From NCBI RefSeq assembly GCF_000422985.1, contig NZ_AUHC01000002.1, positions 186,001-250,000 on the forward strand: a DNA stretch of 64,000 nucleotides. Direction: 5' to 3'. This document shows, in pieces, positions 57,959 through 64,000 of this stretch. Within the stretch, counting starts at the first letter, position 1. The number at the start of each line of letters is the position of its first letter. The stretch is from Erythrobacter cryptus DSM 12079. Lineage in GTDB: Bacteria; Pseudomonadota; Alphaproteobacteria; Sphingomonadales; Sphingomonadaceae. The translations under genes were made by a program, and so were the position numbers. Under the pieces are notes generated by a model. That model was not told the DNA's origin, did not search any database, and saw only the letters and a program-made list of their open reading frames with translations.

Positions 57959-59209
57959 ATGGCCCCTCCCCCCGGACTTGCCCCGCGTCGCGCTGCGCTG
58001 CGCCTCCTCGATGCCGTGCTGCGCCGGGGTGAGACGCTCGACCTCGCCGAGAGGGCGGCGCTCGCCGATATCCGCAAGGCGCCCGATCGCGCGCTCGCCC
58101 GCGCCATCGCCGCCGAGGCGCTGCGCTGGCTTGTCGATCTTGATAGCCTGATCGACAGCGCCACGCCCCAGCGCCTGCCCGATGATGCCAAGGCGCGCAT
58201 GGTGCTGCGGCTGATGCTGGCCCAGGCGCTGCGGCTCGAGACCCCGCCCCACGCGGTACTGGCCACCGCCCTGCCGCTGCTCGTCGGCGGCCCGCGGCGG
58301 CTGGCGCACGGCGTCTTTGCCGCGCTCACCCGGCAGGGCGTGCGCCTGCCCGAGGTGCCGAGCCTGCCCGAGCCCGTGATCGCCCGCTGGGGCGCGGCCA
58401 GGGCCGCGGCGATCGCCCCCGGCCTTGCCCTGGCGCCCGAACTCGATCTGGCGCTGCGCGATCCCGCCGAAACCACGGCGCGCGCCGCCCAGCTTGGCGC
58501 GATCAGCCTTGCCCCCGGTCATCTGCGCCTGCCGCGCGGCGGCATGGTCGAAGCCCTGCCCGGCTTTGCCGAGGGCGCCTTGTGGGTGCAGGATCTCGCC
58601 GCGCAGCTTCCCGCCCGGCTGCTGGGCCGGGGGGCGGGGCGCGCCGCGCTCGACCTGTGCGCCGCGCCGGGGGGCAAGACCATGCAGCTCGCCGCCGCGG
58701 GCTGGCAGGTCACCGCGCTCGACATTTCCAAGCGGCGGCTCGATCTGCTCAAGGCCAACCTCAGGCGCACCGGCCTCAAAGCCTCACCAGTGCGCGCCGA
58801 TGCACTGACCTGGGAGCCGCGCCAGCGCTTCGATGCGATCCTCATCGACGCGCCCTGCAGCGCCACCGGCACCTGCCGCCGCCACCCGGACGTGCTGTAC
58901 CGCATCGGCGCGCGCCAGATTGCCGACCTCGTCGAACTGCAACGCGCGCTGGTGGCGCGGGCTGCGGGCTGGCTGAACCCCGGCGGGGTGCTGGTCTATG
59001 CGGTGTGCTCGCTCGAGGCCGAGGAGGGCGAAGAACAGGCGGCGTGGATAACCGCCCATTGCCCGCTCAGCCCCCTGCCGATCACCGCCGATGAAGTCCC
59101 CGCCGGGCTTGCCCCCACGCCCGAGGGCGCCCTGCGCACCCATCCCGGGATGCTGGCCGCGCACGGCGGGCTCGATGGGTTCTTCGTGGCGCGCTGGGTG
59201 AAGGCGTAA
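57959..59209 (+). CDS. rsmB: 16S rRNA (cytosine(967)-C(5))-methyltransferase RsmB
   Basis: RsmB modifies C967 of 16S rRNA. The 416-residue product has the N-terminal NusB-like domain (residues 1-130, with RALARAIAAEALRWLVDLDS) and the C-terminal SAM-dependent domain. Its motif I is DLCAAPGGKTMQLAAAGWQV. The two catalytic Cys lie in DAPCSATGTCRRHPD and YAVCSLEAEE. Both motifs are needed for m5C chemistry. The start at 57959 follows the DUF1674 promoter region directly. It is convergent with msrA. Confidence 0.95.
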   Translation: MAPPPGLAPRRAALRLLDAVLRRGETLDLAERAALADIRKAPDRALARAIAAEALRWLVDLDSLIDSATPQRLPDDAKARMVLRLMLAQALRLETPPHAVLATALPLLVGGPRRLAHGVFAALTRQGVRLPEVPSLPEPVIARWGAARAAAIAPGLALAPELDLALRDPAETTARAAQLGAISLAPGHLRLPRGGMVEALPGFAEGALWVQDLAAQLPARLLGRGAGRAALDLCAAPGGKTMQLAAAGWQVTALDISKRRLDLLKANLRRTGLKASPVRADALTWEPRQRFDAILIDAPCSATGTCRRHPDVLYRIGARQIADLVELQRALVARAAGWLNPGGVLVYAVCSLEAEEGEEQAAWITAHCPLSPLPITADEVPAGLAPTPEGALRTHPGMLAAHGGLDGFFVARWVKA

Positions 59210-59250
59210 AGCCAACCTCGTTCCCCCGGACCAGTGGGGCGCGGACGACC

Positions 59251-59385
59251 CGGCCCGCCAACGGACGGGCCGCAAGGGCGACCGCCCGCCCGCAGGTGCT
59301 CGCGCGTAGCGCGAAACGCACCGAGGACGTGCCCGCGGAGGCGGGCACGCAAACAAGAAAGGGGGCCCCGGCTCGTTGGCCGGGG
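59251..59385. terminator. Three-hairpin region between convergent rsmB and msrA
   Basis: The gap holds three separate stems: 7 bp at 59251-59257 with 59266-59272; 8 bp at 59329-59336 with 59341-59348 (loop GGAG); 7 bp at 59366-59372 with 59379-59385 (loop TCGTTG). No long T run is present, so they may act as strong stalls or as a processing region for both converging transcripts. Confidence 0.45.
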
Positions 59386-59404
59386 AGACGAGATCGGCTC
59401 TAAC

Positions 59405-59959
59405 TCAATCCTTCACATATTTCTGATAGGACTTGCGCAGCTTCATCAGCTTGGGCGGAATCACCGCGAGGCAATAGGGATTGCGCTGGCCTTCGCCCTG
59501 CCAATATTCCTGGTGATAGTCCTCGGCCGGATACCATTCCTTGGTCTGCACCCCGCCTTCGAGGCCCTCGATCGTGGTCACCGCCTGCTGGCCATTTTCG
59601 GCGTTCCAGCGCGCGATCGCGGCGCGCGCCTCGGCGGCCTGTTCGTCCGAAAGCGGGAAGATCGCGCTGCGATATTGCGTGCCGATGTCATTGCCCTGGC
59701 GATTGAGCTGGGTGGGATCGTGGGTGCCCAAGAACACGTCATAGATTTCCGCGAGGCTGATCACCGCCGGATCGAAGGTCACCCGCACCGCCTCGGCATG
59801 GCCGGTGGAGCCGGTGCACACCTCCTTGTAGGTGGGGTTGGGCTTGGTGCCGCCAATGTAGCCGCTCTCCACCGCGCTTACTCCCACCACATCGCGGAAC
59901 ACCGCTTCGGTGCACCAGAAGCAGCCGCCCGCCACGATCGCCGTTTGCAGATTGCTCAC
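59405..59959 (-). CDS. msrA: Peptide-methionine (S)-S-oxide reductase MsrA
   Basis: MsrA reduces methionine-S-sulfoxide in proteins, the partner stereochemistry to MsrB. The 184-residue product starts with GTG at 59959 behind AGGAG, giving the family N-terminus [16 protein letters not shown] with the catalytic Cys13 and Cys16 (GCFWC). The body carries [31 protein letters not shown] and [20 protein letters not shown]. No signal peptide is present. An upstream ATG would add residues unlike the family. It stands 16 kb from msrB and is not fused to it. Confidence 0.97.
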   Translation of the reverse strand: MSNLQTAIVAGGCFWCTEAVFRDVVGVSAVESGYIGGTKPNPTYKEVCTGSTGHAEAVRVTFDPAVISLAEIYDVFLGTHDPTQLNRQGNDIGTQYRSAIFPLSDEQAAEARAAIARWNAENGQQAVTTIEGLEGGVQTKEWYPAEDYHQEYWQGEGQRNPYCLAVIPPKLMKLRKSYQKYVKD

Positions 59960-60060
59960 TCGAAATCTCCTCACGTTTCTGCCACAGATAAGGAAGCTAT
60001 CCGGGATTGCCAGCCATGGCCGGCCCGGTTCCTTCATCATCTGCGGGAGAGTTCTTCGCC

Positions 60061-60942
60061 ATGACCAAGCCGATCCTTGCCCTTGCCGGCGCGAGCGCGC
60101 TTGCCCTTGCCGCGCCGGTGGTGGTGGCCGCGCACGAGGCGCATGGCGCCGGGATGGACGAGGCCCATATCCTTGATACCGCCGCCTTCATGAAGATGCA
60201 TGGCGAGCAGCTTTCGGCCGCGATCAACCATCCCAGCCGCGCCGCGGACAAGGCCCGCGATCCCTTCCGCCACCCGGCCGAAACGCTCGCCTTTTTCCAT
60301 GTCGGCCCGCACATGAAGGTGGGCGAATATGCCCCCGGCGGCGGGTGGTATTCGCGCCTGCTCGGCCATTACCTCGGCGGCGAGGGCCAGCTCGTTGGCC
60401 TCTTTGCCAACCCGCTTGCCGCCACCACCGATCCGGCGCGCCAGCAGCGCATCCGCGATCAGGCGGCGGGCTTCGGCGCCGAAGTGGCGGGCTATACCGG
60501 GCTGCCCGCGGAGCGTTTCAGCGCCATCACGCTCGACAATCTCGAAGGCCACAAGGGCACCTTTGATCGCATCCTCGTGATCCGCGCGCTGCACAACATC
60601 ATGCGCGCCGGCATCGCCGATACCGAGATCCGCGCGATGCGCGAGCTGCTCAAGGATGATGGGCTCATCGGCATCGTCCAGCACCGCGCCAAGGCCGATG
60701 CGCCCTGGTCCTATGCCAATGGCTCGAAGGGCTATCTCAAGCAGCAGGATGTGATTGATTTCATGCGCCTCAATGGCTTTGAACTGGTGGCGGCGAGCGA
60801 GGTCAACGCCAATCCCAGGGACAGCGCCGATCACCCTGAAGGCGTGTGGGAAATGCCCCCGGTGCTTTCCACCAAGCGCGAGGACTTGAAGGCTCTGGGC
60901 GAGAGCGACCGCATGACTCTCCTGTTCAAGAAGGCCAAGTGA
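60061..60942 (+). CDS. Secreted class I methyltransferase-like protein (COG4798 type)
   Basis: A 293-residue protein with a signal peptide ([20 protein letters not shown]) and a methyltransferase fold. The SAM-binding region is a variant, [20 protein letters not shown]. Downstream are [17 protein letters not shown], with the motif position used for catalysis, and [20 protein letters not shown]. The signal peptide means the protein should be exported although SAM is made in the cytoplasm. Such predicted secreted methyltransferases (COG4798) have no known role. A GGGAGAG ribosome site precedes the ATG. It precedes aguB by 18 bases. Confidence 0.82.
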   Translation: MTKPILALAGASALALAAPVVVAAHEAHGAGMDEAHILDTAAFMKMHGEQLSAAINHPSRAADKARDPFRHPAETLAFFHVGPHMKVGEYAPGGGWYSRLLGHYLGGEGQLVGLFANPLAATTDPARQQRIRDQAAGFGAEVAGYTGLPAERFSAITLDNLEGHKGTFDRILVIRALHNIMRAGIADTEIRAMRELLKDDGLIGIVQHRAKADAPWSYANGSKGYLKQQDVIDFMRLNGFELVAASEVNANPRDSADHPEGVWEMPPVLSTKREDLKALGESDRMTLLFKKAK

Positions 60943-60960
60943 TGGGTTAAGGGCGCCGGC

Positions 60961-61839
60961 ATGAGCGCCATCACCCTTGCCGCCCTTCAGCTTGCCCTTG
61001 GCGCAGCCGATGAGGCCGAGAACATCGCCGCGGTTGCCGCCCTTGTCGAGGAGGCAGCCGCGCGCGGGGCGCAGCTGATCCTGCCGCCCGAGCTGTTTTC
61101 CGGCCCCTATTTCTGCCGCGAGGAGGATGAGGCGCTGTTCGCCCTCGCCCGGCCTGTGGCAGAGCATCCCAGCGTGATCGCCATGCAGGCGCTTGCCGCA
61201 AGGCTGAAGGTGGCGATCCCCACCAGCTTCTTCGAGCGCGACGGGCATCACTATTACAACACCCTCGCCATGATCGGCCCGGATGGTGAGATCATGGGCA
61301 CCTATCGCAAGAGCCACATTCCCGATGGGCCGGGCTATGAGGAGAAATATTATTTCCGCCCCGGCAACAGCGGCTTCAAGGTGTGGGACGTGCCGGGCGA
61401 GCAGGGGGCACGCGTGCGCGTGGGCGTGGGCATCTGCTGGGACCAGTGGTATCCCGAATGCGCGCGGGTGATGGCGCTGATGGGGGCCGAGGTGCTGATC
61501 TATCCCACCGCGATCGGCTCGGAACCCTATGACGCCGATCTCGATACCAGCCGCATGTGGCGCCGGGCGATGATCGGCCATGCGGTGGCGAACTGCATGC
61601 CTGTGGCCGCGGCCAACCGCATCGGCAGCGAAGGGCCGCAAGGGGCAGCGCAGCGCTTCTATGGCCATTCCTTCATCTGCGATGAATGGGGCGATCTGGT
61701 GGCGGAATATGGCGCGCACGAAAGCGGGGTGCTGATCGCCCGGCTCGATCTGGCGCGCGCGGCGCGGCACCGGGCGGGCATGGGCTTCTTCCGTGATCGC
61801 CGCCCGCAGCTTTATGGCCGGATCGTCGAGGACATCTAG
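60961..61839 (+). CDS. aguB: N-carbamoylputrescine amidase AguB
   Basis: AguB hydrolyses N-carbamoylputrescine to putrescine in the agmatine route to polyamines. The 292-residue nitrilase-fold enzyme has the catalytic triad Glu44 (LILPPELFSG), Lys117 (TYRKSHIPDG) and Cys159 (GVGICWDQWYPECAR), all intact. GYEEKYYFRPGNSGFKVWDV and HGHSF-type sequences match the AguB branch (YGHSFICDEWGDLVAEYGAH). The family length is normal. The partner agmatine deiminase gene is not visible in the window. It overlaps folK by 26 bases. Confidence 0.93.
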   Translation: MSAITLAALQLALGAADEAENIAAVAALVEEAAARGAQLILPPELFSGPYFCREEDEALFALARPVAEHPSVIAMQALAARLKVAIPTSFFERDGHHYYNTLAMIGPDGEIMGTYRKSHIPDGPGYEEKYYFRPGNSGFKVWDVPGEQGARVRVGVGICWDQWYPECARVMALMGAEVLIYPTAIGSEPYDADLDTSRMWRRAMIGHAVANCMPVAAANRIGSEGPQGAAQRFYGHSFICDEWGDLVAEYGAHESGVLIARLDLARAARHRAGMGFFRDRRPQLYGRIVEDI

Positions 61840-62329
61840 CCTGGCGAGCGCCTACCTCATTGCGCTCGGCAGCAACCGGCGCCACCCGCTCTATGGCGCG
61901 CCGGCAGGGGTGGTGCGCGCGGCGCTCGAGGAATGCGCGGCGCTCGGCACCGTCACCGCGCGCGCGCCGGTGGTGGCGAGCGCGCCGATGGGCGCGGCGC
62001 GGCGCCGCTTTGCCAATGGCGCATTGGTGCTCGAAAGCGTGCTCGCCCCGCCGGCGCTGCTCGCCGCGCTCAAGCAGATCGAGCGCGCGTTCGGGCGGCG
62101 GCGGGGACGGCGCTGGGGTGACCGGGTGCTCGATTGCGACATCATCCTGTGGAGCGGCGGGCGCTGGCGCAGCCGCGGCCTTGCCATCCCCCACCCGGCC
62201 TTTCTGGGGCGCAGCTTTGTGCTCGGCCCGGCACGGGCGATCGCGCCGCGCTGGCGCGATCCGGCGAGCGGGCTGACCATCGCCCAGGCCCATGCCCGCT
62301 TGACCCGGCGCCGCCCCCTGCCTAGGTGA
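61814..62329 (+). CDS. folK: 2-amino-4-hydroxy-6-hydroxymethyldihydropteridine diphosphokinase FolK
   Basis: FolK pyrophosphorylates the pterin in folate synthesis. The 171-residue product has LIALGSNRRHP near the start, ANGALVLESVLAPPALLAAL, and the family motif RRWGDRVLDCDIILW (usually RWGPRTLDLDIL), with PHPAFLGRSFVLGPARAIAP at the end. The start is uncertain: ATG at 61814 gives the best fit, and an earlier in-frame ATG at 61793 also exists. It overlaps the end of aguB. Confidence 0.93.
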   Translation: MAGSSRTSSLASAYLIALGSNRRHPLYGAPAGVVRAALEECAALGTVTARAPVVASAPMGAARRRFANGALVLESVLAPPALLAALKQIERAFGRRRGRRWGDRVLDCDIILWSGGRWRSRGLAIPHPAFLGRSFVLGPARAIAPRWRDPASGLTIAQAHARLTRRRPLPR

Positions 62330-62368
62330 GCGCGCCTGGCAAGCAAGGTGCGGCCAGCGCCCCAGCGT

Positions 62369-62444
62369 GGGCCCGTAGCTCAGTAGGCAGAGCAGCTGAC
62401 TTTTAATCAGCGGGTCACAGGTTCGAATCCTGTCGGGCTCACCA
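62369..62444 (+). tRNA. tRNA-Lys (anticodon TTT)
   Basis: A 76-base cloverleaf with acceptor GGGCCCG paired with CGGGCTC (one G-T pair). The D-arm is GCTCAGTAGGCAGAGC. The anticodon arm GCTGACTTTTAATCAGC carries TTT, the T-arm is ACAGGTTCGAATCCTGT, and the CCA end is encoded. Confidence 0.97.
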
Positions 62445-62504
62445 TTGCCTTGCCTTTACGGCCTTGCTGGGGGCGACGGCTGATGGCCGCGCGCCTTGGC
62501 AGCC

Positions 62505-63980
62505 TCAGCCCGCCAAGGGGCCAGCCCTTTCGATCAGGCTGTGCGCCATCCCCTCGATCCGAGGCTTCCACGCCAGCATTCCGAGCCACTCCTGCGGGAT
62601 GCCGCTCGCACCGTAGAGCGCCCCGGCAAGCTGGCCGGCGATGGCGGCGGTGGTGTCGGCATCGCCGCCGAGGTTGGCTGCGAGCAGGATCGCCGAGCGG
62701 AAGTCGCTGGTGCGCGCCACCGACCACAGGGCGGCCTCGAGCGAATGGGCGACATAGCCCGAGGAGGCGATCTCGCGGCGCGCCTTGCCGCGCCAGCTGC
62801 CCGCCATGATGGCGGCGATCGCGCCGGCATAATCGCCGCTGCGGGGCGAGAGCACCTCGTGGGCCGGCACCCCGGCGATGGCCTTGGCGAGCAGCTCGGC
62901 ATAGGCAACGCAGGCGCTCACCGCCTCGGGCGCGCCGTGGGTGGTGCGGCTCTGGAGCGCGGCGACGCGGCGCAGCGCCTCGGGATCGCGCCAGAAGCGG
63001 ATCGCCACCGGCGCAAGGCGCATCAAGGAGCCGTTGCCCGCGGTGTTCGGATCGGTCGCCCCGGCATAGGGATCGCCGCTGCGCTGCCAGCGGTTGAGCG
63101 CGTCATTGGTGGTGATGCCGATGTCGAAGCAGGTCTCGGTGCACGAATAGGTGCCCTCGTCGCGCCAATCGACAAAGCGGCGCATCAGGTCTTCGGGATC
63201 GAACTCCGCCGCAACATAAAGACTGTCCGCCAGTGCGAGGGCCATGGCCGTGTCGTCGGTCCATTGCCCGGGCTTGAGGCCGAAGGGGCCGCCGCCGATC
63301 ATGTCGGTGAGCCGCGGATAGCTGCCGCGCGGCTTGAACTCGAGCGTGGTGCCCACCGCATCGCCGACGGCAAGGCCGAGAAGGGCGCCGATGGCGCGAT
63401 CCCGGATCGCCGCGTCACTCTGGCACGGGGCGCTTTCCTCCACCCTCGCCTGCTGGCGCACATGGGCCTCCTGCGCGGGAGTCTCGATCGCGCCCGGGCG
63501 CACCGCGCGCACCGCGGCAATGGCCTCATCGGCCGGCCAGCCCAGTTCCACCAGCAGGCGCACGGCGATGGTGCCGGCCCGGCCCAGCCCGCCCTTGCAA
63601 TGGACAAGGATGTTGAAGCCGTGCCGCAGCCGCGCCCTGAGGCCCGGCCCATGCACGCGCCAGGTGGCCTCGAAACCGGCATCGGGCACGCTGACGTCCG
63701 GGATCGGCAGGTGCAGCCAGTCCATGTGCCGCGCCGCCACCTCGCTGCCGAGGTCTTCAACGCCAAGCGCGCGCATTTCGTGCGGCTCGATCAGGGTGAC
63801 AACGGCGGCGGCGCCGAAATCCGCGATGACATCAAGATCAAGGCCAAGATCGCGGTCCCAGCCGCCGCTCATCGCGTGGGGCTGCTTCTTGCCGGGGCAG
63901 AAGGTGATGCCGATCGTGCCGAAGCCCGGCTGGGGGGTGATCGCGGCGATCTGCAAGGGGTGGGTGTGGCTGGTTCGCAT
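62505..63980 (-). CDS. Dual-specificity phosphatase-like / ADP-ribosylglycohydrolase fusion
   Basis: A 491-residue fusion. The first part (about residues 20-165) is a protein-phosphatase fold with the CX5R loop LVHCKGGLGRAG and a likely acid in PIPDVSVPD. The second part (about 195-480) is an ADP-ribosylglycohydrolase with GALLGLAVGDAVGTTLEF, the magnesium-site GQWTDDTAMALALAD, TAGNGSLMRLAP and NLGGDADTTAAIAGQLAGAL. Both active sites look intact. The first 35 residues do not resemble a signal peptide. The start at 63980 has GGAG upstream. It lies 60 bases from tRNA-Lys. The target and role are unknown, but it could remove phosphate and ADP-ribose marks. Confidence 0.88.
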   Translation of the reverse strand: MRTSHTHPLQIAAITPQPGFGTIGITFCPGKKQPHAMSGGWDRDLGLDLDVIADFGAAAVVTLIEPHEMRALGVEDLGSEVAARHMDWLHLPIPDVSVPDAGFEATWRVHGPGLRARLRHGFNILVHCKGGLGRAGTIAVRLLVELGWPADEAIAAVRAVRPGAIETPAQEAHVRQQARVEESAPCQSDAAIRDRAIGALLGLAVGDAVGTTLEFKPRGSYPRLTDMIGGGPFGLKPGQWTDDTAMALALADSLYVAAEFDPEDLMRRFVDWRDEGTYSCTETCFDIGITTNDALNRWQRSGDPYAGATDPNTAGNGSLMRLAPVAIRFWRDPEALRRVAALQSRTTHGAPEAVSACVAYAELLAKAIAGVPAHEVLSPRSGDYAGAIAAIMAGSWRGKARREIASSGYVAHSLEAALWSVARTSDFRSAILLAANLGGDADTTAAIAGQLAGALYGASGIPQEWLGMLAWKPRIEGMAHSLIERAGPLAG

Positions 63981-64000
63981 GGCTTTGCTCCGGTTGACGT

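Overview
The window is high-GC DNA from a free-living, flagellated alphaproteobacterium, most likely a member of the Sphingomonadales. That placement is inference from gene content: a PutA without the DNA-binding domain, ftsE-ftsX beside an MJ0042 zinc-ribbon gene, tyrA-hisC divergent from metX-metW, an SDHAF4-type DUF1674 protein and HflK-HflC next to a Do protease. Coding density is very high. Many same-strand neighbours overlap by ATGA or GTGA, and almost every long ORF opposite a real gene is only a GC-bias shadow.

Layout. 0-3.9 kb: a partial secreted protein, putA and a YciI-like protein. 4-21 kb: a flagellar block, with the flagellin gene on the minus strand (own terminator), then one continuous plus-strand run: sigma-54 activator, fliE-F-G-H-I-J-K-L-M-N-O-P-Q-R, flhB, fliD, fliS. 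21-32 kb: alpha/beta hydrolase, polysaccharide flippase with a GNAT/FemAB-like enzyme, flavin reductase, glutathione-dependent formaldehyde dehydrogenase with a small DUF5522 protein, a secreted M1 peptidase with a DUF6702 partner, and a GAF-PAS-GGDEF-EAL protein. 32-35.3 kb: an outer-membrane barrel, then decaying DNA (a broken serine hydrolase and a broken BTAD/TPR regulator) up to a tRNA-Leu(GAG). 35.4-43.5 kb: zinc-ribbon protein, ftsEX-ydcF-plsC, tyrA-hisC, metXW. 43.5-52 kb: VOC protein, GST-like protein, msrB, a class A penicillin-binding protein, Do protease, hflKC. 51.7-62.3 kb: mrp, an orphan molybdenum hydroxylase subunit, hemH, a cytochrome P450, DUF1674, rsmB, msrA, a secreted methyltransferase-like protein, aguB, folK. 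62.4-64 kb: tRNA-Lys(TTT) and a phosphatase/ADP-ribosylglycohydrolase fusion.

The least expected findings are two identical parS-type sites (about 21.04 and 57.63 kb), both in gaps between convergent genes, which suggest the window lies in the origin-proximal ParB domain. Next come a flagellar set with an atypical FliM (no CheY-binding motif), FlhB (NPEH instead of NPTH) and receiver-less activator; a secreted SAM-methyltransferase-like protein; and the phosphatase-ADP-ribosylglycohydrolase fusion beside a tRNA. No insertion sequence, prophage or CRISPR array was seen.
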